Below, piece after piece: positions 34,842 through 42,245 of a DNA stretch of 64,000 nucleotides. The notes below the pieces were generated by a model. That model had not been told where the DNA came from and did not search any database. It saw nothing but the letters and a program-made list of their open reading frames with translations. A program made the translations under genes and the position numbers. Within the stretch, counting starts at the first letter, position 1; the number at the start of each line of letters is the position of its first letter. Origin of the DNA: Xylanibacter ruminicola (lineage in GTDB: Bacteria; Bacteroidota; Bacteroidia; Bacteroidales; Bacteroidaceae); the NCBI RefSeq assembly GCF_900107775.1, contig NZ_FNRF01000003.1:434001-498000 (forward strand). The letters run 5' to 3'.

Positions 34842-36633
34842 ATTCTAAATCGAATGCCTGCTGTAGCTTTGCTACGGCAGCATTTTTTTCTGCCATCTGC
34901 TCAAACTGTTCGCGTCGCGATAGTATCTTCACGTGTTCCGTTTGTTCGGCTACACGGACAGTTATCTGTATCTGGTCGTTGTGCAGATATATCTGTAGGG
35001 TTTTGGCAATGCTCTTCTGGATATCCTCAATCTCTTGCTTGATGAGCTCGTTATCCACCACCACCTCAACCGTAGGAAACTCTGTTATCTCAGGGTTCAT
35101 GTTCTTCATACGGGTAGCAATACCGCTCAGTTTCTGTGGCATACGGTTACACATGGCCATCCACTGGAATTCCAGGTCGGTTTGTGTAAACTGTGCATCG
35201 GTGATGGTATCCTGTCCGGTAGGCATGTTAATCGATCCTGGGATGATCTGCATGCCGCCCTTCTGCGGCCCATTGTCCTGCTGGCGCAGTTTCTTCCACG
35301 AAAAGCCGATGCCGCCCAGCGATAGCTTGGGCTTGCTTGTAGTGTTTGCCTCGCTGACAGTGGAGCCAGCCGTTTGCGTTTCGCCAGTTGCTTCTGCAGT
35401 TACAGCTGCAGCAGCCGATACAGCAACTTTAGCCGCAGCTACCTGTGGGGCTGCGTTCTTGGGCTTCTGTTGCTGAATCATGTTCTTAAACAGGGATTTC
35501 AGTCGTCGGGGCTTGCGCCCCGCACTCGCGCCATCCTCCGCAGGCTGTGTTATCTGGGCTATCTCAATCAGTGTGAGCTCTACCAGCAGGCGCTTGTTGC
35601 TCGACTGTCGGTAGTTAATATCGCACTGGTTCATCAGCTTCAGCGCGTCGTACAGGAATGTTATCTGGCATTTCTTGGCCTGCTCCTCGTAGCGTGCACG
35701 CATCTGGTCGCTCACCTCCAGCAGTGGCAGTGTCTGTGGGTCGCGTGCCATCAGCACGTTACGCACATGCTTAGCCAGCCCCTGAATCAGCAGTCCGCCG
35801 TCAAAGCCTTTGTTAATCACACCGTTCAGCAGCACCATTATGTCGCTCACTTTATTATCTATGGCCAGGTCGATAATCTTAAAGTAGTTTTCGCTGTCAA
35901 GCACGTTCAGGTCCTCAATCACCTTCTCGTAGGTGATGTTACCCTGACAGAACGATGCTGCCTGATCGAAGATCGAGAGGGCATCGCGCATACCGCCATC
36001 AGCCTTCTCGGCGATTACTGCCAGTGCCTGCTCCTCGTAGGTGATACCTTCCTGCTCGGCCACATGCTTCAGGTGGTCGATAGTGTTGCGTATGGTCATA
36101 CGCTCAAAGTCGTATATCTGGCAACGGCTCAGGATGGTAGGCAGAATCTTATGCTTCTCGGTTGTGGCCAGAATAAAGATTACGTGTGCAGGCGGCTCCT
36201 CCAGCGTCTTCAGGAATGCGTTGAAGGCAGCTGTTGACAGCATGTGCACCTCGTCGATGATAAACACCTTATACCTGCCCAACTGCGGTGGAATGCGTGT
36301 CTGCTCCATCAGGGTCTTGATGTGCTCAACCGAGTTGTTTGATGCGGCGTCGAGTTCAAAGATGTTCAGCGATCGCTGCTCGTTAAAGCTCTGGCACGAT
36401 TCACATTCATTACAAGCCTCGCCCTCAGCCGTAGGGTGCTGGCAGTTAATGGCCTTGGCAAAGATACGTGCGCAGGTGGTTTTTCCCACACCACGCGGTC
36501 CGCAGAACAGATAGGCATGAGCCAGCTTCCCACTCTTCACTGCGTTCTTCAGTGTAGTAGTGAGGGCCGCCTGACCTACCACTGTATCAAAGCTCAGCGG
36601 ACGGTATTTTCTGGCCGAAACGATATATTCCAT
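34834..36633 (-). CDS. dnaX: DNA polymerase III subunit gamma/tau
   Basis: This 599-residue clamp-loader ATPase belongs to the replisome. It starts MEYIVSARKYRPLSF, then the Walker A loop FCGPRGVGKTTCAR (about 44-57), a zinc site (CNECESC), Walker B FIIDEVHML and the sensor ATTEKHKILPTILSRC. The tau part (from about 370) has an Ala-rich linker. The ATG at 36633 is chosen over an upstream TTG (36660) that coincides with the -7 box. The gene is alone in its transcript, and its stop lies inside the terminator hairpin. Confidence 0.96.
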   Translation of the reverse strand: MEYIVSARKYRPLSFDTVVGQAALTTTLKNAVKSGKLAHAYLFCGPRGVGKTTCARIFAKAINCQHPTAEGEACNECESCQSFNEQRSLNIFELDAASNNSVEHIKTLMEQTRIPPQLGRYKVFIIDEVHMLSTAAFNAFLKTLEEPPAHVIFILATTEKHKILPTILSRCQIYDFERMTIRNTIDHLKHVAEQEGITYEEQALAVIAEKADGGMRDALSIFDQAASFCQGNITYEKVIEDLNVLDSENYFKIIDLAIDNKVSDIMVLLNGVINKGFDGGLLIQGLAKHVRNVLMARDPQTLPLLEVSDQMRARYEEQAKKCQITFLYDALKLMNQCDINYRQSSNKRLLVELTLIEIAQITQPAEDGASAGRKPRRLKSLFKNMIQQQKPKNAAPQVAAAKVAVSAAAAVTAEATGETQTAGSTVSEANTTSKPKLSLGGIGFSWKKLRQQDNGPQKGGMQIIPGSINMPTGQDTITDAQFTQTDLEFQWMAMCNRMPQKLSGIATRMKNMNPEITEFPTVEVVVDNELIKQEIEDIQKSIAKTLQIYLHNDQIQITVRVAEQTEHVKILSRREQFEQMAEKNAAVAKLQQAFDLELA

Positions 36634-36657
36634 AAAGCTAAATTTAATTTCGTGGTG

Positions 36658-36665
36658 CAAAGATA
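36658..36665 (-). promoter_or_regulatory. -7 promoter box of dnaX
   Basis: The minus strand reads TATCTTTG, 25 bases before the start at 36633. Confidence 0.65.
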
Positions 36666-36675
36666 CAGAAAATTA

Positions 36676-36753
36676 GGCACGGATTGCGCGGATTATACGG
36701 ATTTTTTTAGAAAATTATTATTAATCTGTGTTAATCCGTGTAATCAGTGCCAA
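36676..36753. repeat. Palindromic repeat element (copy 1) upstream of the ftsB-like gene
   Basis: The left arm (GGCACGGATTGCGCGGATTA, from 36677) is nearly the reverse complement of the right arm (TTAATCCGTG, then TAATCAGTGCC, ending 36752), giving an imperfect stem of about 30 bases around an AT-rich centre. A second copy lies at 51615-51682. Both stand just before the -7 box of the next gene. Confidence 0.8.
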
Positions 36754-36761
36754 AAAAACTA

Positions 36762-36769
36762 TAACTTTG
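36762..36769 (+). promoter_or_regulatory. -7 promoter box of the ftsB-like operon
   Basis: TAACTTTG, 20 bases before the ATG at 36789 and 9 bases after the palindromic repeat. Confidence 0.6.
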
Positions 36770-36788
36770 CAGGCAAATTGTTGAGCTT

Positions 36789-37148
36789 ATGAAAGTTTTG
36801 TTGAGTATTAAGGCTTACGCACTGCTGGTGTGGCGCTCGGTTTACTTTAAGTATGCCGTGGTTTGTATTGTAGGTGTGCTGCTGGTAGGCTTCCTCGACG
36901 ACAACAGTTTGTGGAGCCATTTCAAGAACCGTCAGCGTATTGCCGAGCTTACCGAGGAGAAGGAGCAGTTCGAAGCTGATTTTAACCGCGATCAGGCTCA
37001 GATCAAGGAGTTGGACCGTAATCCCAAGGCCATCGAGAAGATAGCGCGCGAACGCTACTTCATGAAGGCCGACGATGAAGATATATTTGTATTGAGCGAT
37101 GATGATCGCGATGTAAAACCTTTAGAGACTAATGAGAGAGTTGAATAA
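36789..37148 (+). CDS. Septum-formation initiator protein (FtsB/DivIC family)
   Basis: This 119-residue protein has one membrane helix (YAVVCIVGVLLVGFL, about 27-41), a coiled coil (RIAELTEEKEQFEADFNRDQ) and the family ending KIARERYFMKADDEDIFVL. FtsB/DivIC proteins join FtsL and FtsQ in the divisome at the inner membrane. The length fits. The 3' end overlaps the next gene by 17 bases, indicating one transcript. A promoter lies at 36762, just downstream of a palindromic repeat. Confidence 0.85.
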   Translation: MKVLLSIKAYALLVWRSVYFKYAVVCIVGVLLVGFLDDNSLWSHFKNRQRIAELTEEKEQFEADFNRDQAQIKELDRNPKAIEKIARERYFMKADDEDIFVLSDDDRDVKPLETNERVE

Positions 37149-37530
37149 ACTGCAAACCGCCATCTTTCTGTTTGGCGGTATATTAATGGCTGTTGGAGCC
37201 GGTACTACATTATTAGGGTGGGGCAGTGCCCCTTATATTTTTGCCATCGGCGCTCTGGGCTTCAGCTCTATGCAGATGCAGCAGCGTTACGAGGGTCAGA
37301 ACTTCACCATCCGTCGCCTGCGCCGCATGATGCTGCTCAGCGATGTACTGTTCCTGGTGGCAGCCCTGCTGATGTTTGCCAGCAAAGGCAACTTTTTAGG
37401 CTTGAGCTATATTACCTATATAGAATATGTGTATAACAAGTGGGTAATAGTGCTTCTGATTGCCGCTCTGCTGCAGCTTTATTCTATGCACCGAATTGGT
37501 AGTGAACTCGAAAAAGAGGCAAAAAAATAA
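37132..37530 (+). CDS. Small membrane protein next to the ftsB-like gene
   Basis: This 132-residue protein has four hydrophobic segments (TAIFLFGGILMAVGAGTTLL, APYIFAIGALGF, MLLSDVLFLVAALLMFAS, WVIVLLIAALLQLYSM) and a basic loop FTIRRLRRMM. It overlaps the ftsB-like gene by 17 bases. No characterised family is recognised. Its coupling suggests a role linked to envelope or division, but that is inference only. A hairpin terminator follows. Confidence 0.75.
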   Translation: MRELNKLQTAIFLFGGILMAVGAGTTLLGWGSAPYIFAIGALGFSSMQMQQRYEGQNFTIRRLRRMMLLSDVLFLVAALLMFASKGNFLGLSYITYIEYVYNKWVIVLLIAALLQLYSMHRIGSELEKEAKK

Positions 37531-37538
37531 TTAAAAGA

Positions 37539-37571
37539 TTGCGCATTTGTTTTAAAATGCGCAAAATTATT
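37539..37571 (+). terminator. Terminator of the ftsB-like operon
   Basis: TTGCGCATTT (37539-37548) pairs with AAATGCGCAA (37555-37564), followed by AATTATTTT. Confidence 0.75.
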
Positions 37572-37592
37572 TTCATACCTCAATATATAGTT

Positions 37593-37600
37593 GTAATTTC
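37593..37600 (+). promoter_or_regulatory. Probable -7 box of the DUF4369 - pyrC operon
   Basis: TAATTTCG, one mismatch from TAnnTTTG, 21 bases before the ATG at 37621. Confidence 0.45.
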
Positions 37601-37620
37601 GCGGCCGAAAACAATATGTT

Positions 37621-38394
37621 ATGAACAAGATATTCTACGCATTACTAACAGCAGTAACTTTCGCATCGTGTGCTGAATCATACAACATTCAGGGTTCAAC
37701 CTCTGTGTCGGCACTTGATGGAAGTAAGCTTTACCTCAAAACAATGGTCAACGACGAGTTGAAGAATCTCGACTCGTGCGATGTCGTACATGGAAAATTT
37801 AAATTCGCCGGCTTGCTCGACACCATCAAGATGGCCAGTCTGTATATGGACGATGAGCCACTCATGATGCCTGTTGTGATTGAGCAGGGCGATATCGAGA
37901 TACATATCGACAATACCAATCGTACCGTTAGCGGTTCACCTCTCAACGAGAAACTCTATGAGTTTATGAAGCGCCACGATCAGCTGGGTAACGAGCTCAA
38001 CGAGCTCTCGCACAAGCAGAGTCAGATGCTGCTCGAGGGTATCGACGAGAACGTCATCAACCGTCAGCTCTCTGCCGAGGCCAATCGTATCGCCATGCAG
38101 GAGGATTCGCTCGTTACCAACTTTATTGTCGAGAACTTTGATAATGTACTTGGTCCTGGTGTGTTTATGATGATTACCGGTAACTACCAGTATCCAGTCC
38201 TTACTCCCCAGATCGAGGATATTATGAGCAAGGCTACCAAGAAGTTCAAGGCCGATCCTTATGTGAAGCAGTACTACCAGGTAGCAAACGAGATTCAGGC
38301 TCGTCAGAACGGACTTGTTGAAGATGTAAAACCCACTCCAGCACCAGCTCAAGAAAACAATGAAACGCCTGATTCTACACGGAACGCTCGTTAA
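37621..38394 (+). CDS. DUF4369-type lipoprotein
   Basis: This 257-residue protein has a lipoprotein signal MNKIFYALLTAVTFASC with the lipidated Cys at 17. The first 110 residues match the DUF4369 pattern (GSKLYLKTMVNDELKNLDSC, HGKFKFAGLLD, VVIEQGDIEIHID). In Bacteroidales this domain often precedes a thioredoxin fold, but here a helical region follows and no CxxC motif is present. A Pro/Glu-rich tail ends the protein. It is a periplasmic lipoprotein of unknown role. Its last 35 bases overlap the start of pyrC, so the two are translated from one message. Confidence 0.75.
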   Translation: MNKIFYALLTAVTFASCAESYNIQGSTSVSALDGSKLYLKTMVNDELKNLDSCDVVHGKFKFAGLLDTIKMASLYMDDEPLMMPVVIEQGDIEIHIDNTNRTVSGSPLNEKLYEFMKRHDQLGNELNELSHKQSQMLLEGIDENVINRQLSAEANRIAMQEDSLVTNFIVENFDNVLGPGVFMMITGNYQYPVLTPQIEDIMSKATKKFKADPYVKQYYQVANEIQARQNGLVEDVKPTPAPAQENNETPDSTRNAR

Positions 38395-39694
38395 CGACGC
38401 CAACAAATTCGACGGTTCTGTCATCGTCGAAGATTCTAAGATAACTAAGATTGTAGAAGGAAACACCGTCCCGAACGCATCATTCGACGAAGTGATTGAT
38501 GCTTCGGGATGTTTCGTTCTTCCCGGTCTGATTGATGATCATGTGCACTTTCGTGAGCCAGGCTTAACTGCCAAGGCCGATATCGATAGCGAGAGTAGGG
38601 CAGCAGCTGCAGGTGGCGTTACCACCTATTTTGACATGCCCAACTGCGTGCCGCAGACTACCACCCTCGAGGCCCTCGACGAGAAGTTTAAGCTGGCCGC
38701 TCAGAAAAGTCACGTCAACTATAGTTTCTTTTTCGGTGCCACCAACGATAATGTCGATCTGTTTTCGCAGCTCGATGTGCATCGTATTCCTGGCATCAAG
38801 CTCTTCATGGGCAGTTCAACGGGTAACATGCTCGTGGATCGTCGTGAGGCCTTAGAGAAGATATTCTCTACCGCCCAGATGCCTATCATGGTGCATTGCG
38901 AGGATACCGACATTATTAACCGCAATATGGCCGAGGCTAAGCGCCTGTATGGCGACGACCCTAAGGTAACCCATCACCCCGAGATTCGTAGCGTTGAGGC
39001 CTGCTATCAGAGCACCAGACTGGCTGTAGAGCTTGCCCTGAAGCACCATGCCCAGCTGCACATCGCCCACCTCACTACGGCCAAGGAGTTAGAGCTCCTT
39101 CCTCCTTCCTCCTCCCTCCTTCCTCCAATTACTGCCGAAGTTACGCCTTCGCACCTCTATTTCTGCGATCGCGATTACAATGCCTTAGGCACGCGTATCA
39201 AGTGCAACCCTGCCATCAAGTCGGCAGCCGATCGCGATGCTCTGCGTCAGGCTGTGGCCGATGGGCGTATCGCTGTGATTGGTACCGACCATGCGCCCCA
39301 CCTGTTAGAACAGAAAGAGGGAGGCTGCTGTAAGGCTGCCAGTGGCATGCCCATGCTGCAGTTCTCGTTGGTAACCATGCTTGAGCTGGTGGATAAGGGT
39401 GTGCTCACCATCGAGCGTTTAGTTGAGCTGATGTGCCATCGCCCAGCCGATTTGTTCGGCGTGCGTAACCGTGGCTATCTGCGCGAGGGCTATCAGGCCG
39501 ACATCGTGATTGTGCGTCCTAATGCCGCTTGGACCGTAACCAAGGATGTGATTCAGAGCAAGTGTGGTTGGAGTCCGATGGAGAACCATACCTTCCTGTG
39601 GCGTGTGGAACAGACCCTTTGCAATGGTCATACCGTTTACAAGGATGGTGTTGTGGATACCAACTATATCGGTCAACCCGTACAGTTTAGATGA
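38360..39694 (+). CDS. pyrC: Dihydroorotase
   Basis: This 444-residue cytoplasmic zinc enzyme closes carbamoyl-aspartate to dihydroorotate in pyrimidine synthesis. The metal-binding DDHVHFREPG (about 57-66), the carboxylated-Lys motif GIKLFMGSSTGN, the His ligands in MVHCEDTD and HIAHLTTAKE, and the catalytic Asp in IGTDHAPHL are present. It is the class I, allantoinase-like type. A period-7 microrepeat (39095-39126) encodes the odd loop LLPPSSSLLPP at about residues 246-256, in a variable position between conserved strands, so activity is probably kept. The start lies inside the DUF4369 gene and the stop overlaps the MetH-domain gene. Confidence 0.94.
   Translation: MKRLILHGTLVNDANKFDGSVIVEDSKITKIVEGNTVPNASFDEVIDASGCFVLPGLIDDHVHFREPGLTAKADIDSESRAAAAGGVTTYFDMPNCVPQTTTLEALDEKFKLAAQKSHVNYSFFFGATNDNVDLFSQLDVHRIPGIKLFMGSSTGNMLVDRREALEKIFSTAQMPIMVHCEDTDIINRNMAEAKRLYGDDPKVTHHPEIRSVEACYQSTRLAVELALKHHAQLHIAHLTTAKELELLPPSSSLLPPITAEVTPSHLYFCDRDYNALGTRIKCNPAIKSAADRDALRQAVADGRIAVIGTDHAPHLLEQKEGGCCKAASGMPMLQFSLVTMLELVDKGVLTIERLVELMCHRPADLFGVRNRGYLREGYQADIVIVRPNAAWTVTKDVIQSKCGWSPMENHTFLWRVEQTLCNGHTVYKDGVVDTNYIGQPVQFR
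39095..39126. repeat. Tandem heptamers (CTCCTTC) inside pyrC
   Basis: CTCCTTC, CTCCTTC, CTCCTCC, CTCCTTC, then CTCC, in exact 7-base register. The same heptamer occurs inside the MFS gene at 57236-57263. Confidence 0.9.
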
Positions 39695-40506
39695 AGATTA
39701 CCTACCGCATATCCGAGCTGGTGCCCTATATCAACTGGGTGTACTACTACTTTGCCTGGCAGGTAAAGGAAGAGGCCGAGAAGCAGCGTATGCACGCCGA
39801 AGCCCTTGCCAAGCTGCAGGAGCTTGACGGCCAGTACCAGGTGCATGCCGTGTTCGAGCTGTTCGACGCCCGTAGTCAGGATGATGATATCGAGATCTAC
39901 CGCACTCAGCTGTGCCCCGATTGTGGCGTTATGCACCCCGTGCGTGTAGCCTCCATCCCCTGTCTGCGTCAGCAGCAAGGCAATCCCCCGTTTATGTGCT
40001 TAGCCGATTTTATTTCGCCCAAAGCCTCTAAAATCGGCTTGTTCGCCACCACCGTTGATATCGGCTTAGAGACCGATTTTGATGGCGATGTGTATCAGAA
40101 GATGCTCACCCAGCTGCTAGCCGACCGTTTGGCCGAAGCCGCTGCCGAGCGTCTGCACGAGCAGGTACGTAAGGAGTATTGGGGCTATGCCAAGGATGAG
40201 AACCTGAGCATAGAGGATATGCTCGTCGAGAAGTTTCAGGGTATCCGTCCCGCTGTGGGCTATCCTTCGTTGCCCGATACCAGTTTGAATTTCCTGTTAG
40301 ATGAGATATTGGATATGAAACAGATTGGCATCCGCCTTACCGAGAGCGGTGCCATGAAGCCCCATGCCAGTGTGAGTGGCATGATGATATCCAATCCAAA
40401 AGCCCGTTATTTTGCCATTGGTAAAATCGGCGAAGATCAGTTACAGGATTACGCCCGCCGCCGCGCCGTTCCTGCCGAAGTCCTAAGAAAGTGGCTTAGC
40501 CTGTAA
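39691..40506 (+). CDS. Standalone methionine synthase activation domain protein
   Basis: This 271-residue cytoplasmic protein matches only the last module of B12-dependent methionine synthase, the S-adenosylmethionine-binding reactivation domain. Diagnostic stretches are GIRPAVGYPSLPD (about 188-200), LTESGAMKPHASVSG (about 217-231) and ARYFAIGKIGEDQLQDYARR. The Cys-bearing N-terminal region (LCPDCGVMHPVR) is less familiar. It would help reduce and remethylate oxidised cobalamin on a partner MetH lacking this domain. The start overlaps the pyrC stop by four bases. No other methionine gene is in the window. Confidence 0.85.
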   Translation: MKITYRISELVPYINWVYYYFAWQVKEEAEKQRMHAEALAKLQELDGQYQVHAVFELFDARSQDDDIEIYRTQLCPDCGVMHPVRVASIPCLRQQQGNPPFMCLADFISPKASKIGLFATTVDIGLETDFDGDVYQKMLTQLLADRLAEAAAERLHEQVRKEYWGYAKDENLSIEDMLVEKFQGIRPAVGYPSLPDTSLNFLLDEILDMKQIGIRLTESGAMKPHASVSGMMISNPKARYFAIGKIGEDQLQDYARRRAVPAEVLRKWLSL

Positions 40507-40538
40507 TTTTTGCATTTTTACATTTTTGCATTTTTCAA
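40507..40538. repeat. Period-8 tandem repeat (TTTTTGCA type) at the end of the metallophosphoesterase gene
   Basis: TTTTTGCA, TTTTTACA, TTTTTGCA, TTTTTCAA at exact 8-base spacing. Read on the minus strand it encodes the last residues KNAKM and the stop of the adjacent gene. Confidence 0.85.
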
Positions 40539-41456
40539 TTCTATCACCACAATCTCTCCTGTGGCACCAAAGCGGAACGGAATCAATCCCCCTAAGCCCG
40601 CTGTTACAAACAACGATTGACGGCCTTCCTCGTACCAGCCGTTAATCTCCTTGCCCGTCAACTTCATCGGCGCCCAACCAAACAGTGCAAACTGCATGTT
40701 GTGCGTGTGTCCGCTCAGCGTCAGCTGTGCGCGCCCGTCGGGCAGTATCTTGCGTCGCCATCCACTCGGGTCGTGCTCCAGCATAATCACAAACGGTGTA
40801 GCCCCTTGCAGCGCCTTTTTTACGTCGCCTCGCTGTGGAAATCGTTCGCCATCGCCATCATTGTCCATGCCAGCAATCGTCAGCGTGTCGCTGCCACGTA
40901 CGATGATGCAGTTCTCGTTCTGCAGCACGTGCCAGCCCATGCGCTTCTCCAGTGCGATAGTCTCTGGGCAGGGTTGCGTGTCAAGCCCGTCCTTTTGTAG
41001 CAAGTACTTATCGTAGTCGTGATTGCCCAGCACGCTGTACACGCCGTCCTTAGCCTTCAGTTGGCTCAGTGTGCTCAGGTGTTCGGCTATCTCCTGCGGA
41101 TCCACGTTCTGCAGGTCGCCAGTAAACACAATCATGTCGGGCTTCTGTGCGTTGATCGAGTCAACCGCCCGTTGCAGCAGCCACTCGTTGCGCCCCGTGT
41201 AGCTGCCCACGTGCGCATCCGAGAAGAGCACAATCTTGTAACCGTCGAAAGCCTTCGGCAGCTCGGCCGATGTATATGTCTGATGGTTCACCTCCAGTTT
41301 CTGGAAGCCCACAAAGGTGCCGTACAGCGCTATATACCACACCACGGCTGCTCCGGCCATCACCAGCTTCTGTCGGCGCTTATAGGCCCAGATGGTAACG
41401 GCAGTAAGTGCTATCACAAATAGCACCGTGATGATGATAAAGCGGATGATAATCAT
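40518..41456 (-). CDS. Membrane-anchored metallophosphoesterase (YkuE/YaeI-like)
   Basis: This 312-residue protein has two N-terminal hydrophobic segments (IIIRFIIITVLFVIALTAV, LVMAGAAVVWYIALYGTFVG) and a calcineurin-like phosphoesterase domain outside the membrane. Metal-binding motifs are LFSDAHVGSY, FTGDLQNVD, LGNHDYDKY and LSGHTHNMQFALFG. Relatives of this type act on lipid or nucleotide pyrophosphates; the substrate is not determined. The last five codons and stop lie inside a period-8 repeat, so the C-terminus was probably remade by repeat insertion. The start overlaps the plsC-like stop by four bases. Confidence 0.88.
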   Translation of the reverse strand: MIIIRFIIITVLFVIALTAVTIWAYKRRQKLVMAGAAVVWYIALYGTFVGFQKLEVNHQTYTSAELPKAFDGYKIVLFSDAHVGSYTGRNEWLLQRAVDSINAQKPDMIVFTGDLQNVDPQEIAEHLSTLSQLKAKDGVYSVLGNHDYDKYLLQKDGLDTQPCPETIALEKRMGWHVLQNENCIIVRGSDTLTIAGMDNDGDGERFPQRGDVKKALQGATPFVIMLEHDPSGWRRKILPDGRAQLTLSGHTHNMQFALFGWAPMKLTGKEINGWYEEGRQSLFVTAGLGGLIPFRFGATGEIVVIELKNAKM

Positions 41457-42214
41457 TGATCGGGATTCTCTACAAAGCCCTGATATTTAGGGTCGAGTGC
41501 CGACATCACCGAGTCGTACGCCTGTCGCAGAGTAGCCTCTACGTTCTCAGGACCCTGTCCTACGGGGTAGATAGGCTCGTGTATGGTCAGCGTCATCGGA
41601 TGCCAGTTCACAAAGTTAAAGCCTTTCATACGTGGCAGGATGTCGAACGATCCGTTGATGGTGAGTGGTACTACTGGCAACTGCAGTTCGTCGGCCAGTG
41701 CAAAGGCGCCCTTTCTGAACACGCCCATATGCCCGGTAAACGAGCGTGCACCCTCTGGGAATACCGTTACGCTGTAGCCCTCCTTCAGTATCTCACGTGC
41801 ATCGTTGTAGGTCTTACGTATCTTGCTGGGGCCGCGCTTATCTACAAATATCTGATGACTCTTGGCGCACGCATAGCCTAAGAATGGCACCTTGCGCAGC
41901 GCCTGTTTCATCATCCACTTAAAGTTGCGGTTCAGATGTCCGTAAATCAGGAATATGTCGAACGATCCCTGATGGTTGGCCACAAACACGTAGCTCTGGT
42001 TCTTTTCCAGATGCTCGCGCCCCTCCACCTTTACCGGTATCAGAAACATCTTGAGGATGATTTTTCCCCATATATGGCCAGGCATGTAACCCCAGAAGTG
42101 GCCATTGCCTATGGTGGTACCAATGCCCACCTCGAGTGCTGTAATCATCGTCATCAGCACTATTCCCGGCAAACAAACAATAAACTGGTAGATTCTGTAT
42201 AGTATCTTAAGCAT
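41453..42214 (-). CDS. 1-acyl-sn-glycerol-3-phosphate acyltransferase (PlsC family)
   Basis: This 253-residue inner-membrane enzyme adds the second acyl chain in phosphatidic acid synthesis. It starts with a hydrophobic anchor (IVCLPGIVLMTMITALEVGI) and carries the catalytic NHQGSFD motif (NHx4D, about 82-88), the FPEGARS glycerol-phosphate motif and VPLTINGSFD. The ATG at 42214 is chosen over a TTG at 42223 inside a repeat. Downstream coupling to the phosphoesterase suggests both handle lipid phosphates. The short gap to the glycosyltransferase upstream is filled by a heptamer repeat. Confidence 0.9.
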   Translation of the reverse strand: MLKILYRIYQFIVCLPGIVLMTMITALEVGIGTTIGNGHFWGYMPGHIWGKIILKMFLIPVKVEGREHLEKNQSYVFVANHQGSFDIFLIYGHLNRNFKWMMKQALRKVPFLGYACAKSHQIFVDKRGPSKIRKTYNDAREILKEGYSVTVFPEGARSFTGHMGVFRKGAFALADELQLPVVPLTINGSFDILPRMKGFNFVNWHPMTLTIHEPIYPVGQGPENVEATLRQAYDSVMSALDPKYQGFVENPDQ

Positions 42215-42217
42215 AAT

Positions 42218-42245
42218 GTTCAATGGTCAATGGTCAATTTTCAAT
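42218..42245. repeat. Four tandem heptamers (GGTCAAT type) between plsC and the glycosyltransferase gene
   Basis: GTTCAAT, GGTCAAT, GGTCAAT, TTTCAAT. On the minus strand the repeat encodes the final IEN and the TGA stop of the glycosyltransferase. Confidence 0.9.

Noticed and set aside
35374-36237. Open frame of 287 codons on the plus strand
   Set aside because: It lies wholly antisense to dnaX, has no promoter or ribosome site and no recognisable protein features.
36500-36540. Another heptamer repeat (CTTCACT-like) inside dnaX
   Set aside because: Only one unit is present and it encodes ordinary conserved dnaX residues (KSGKLAHAYLF).
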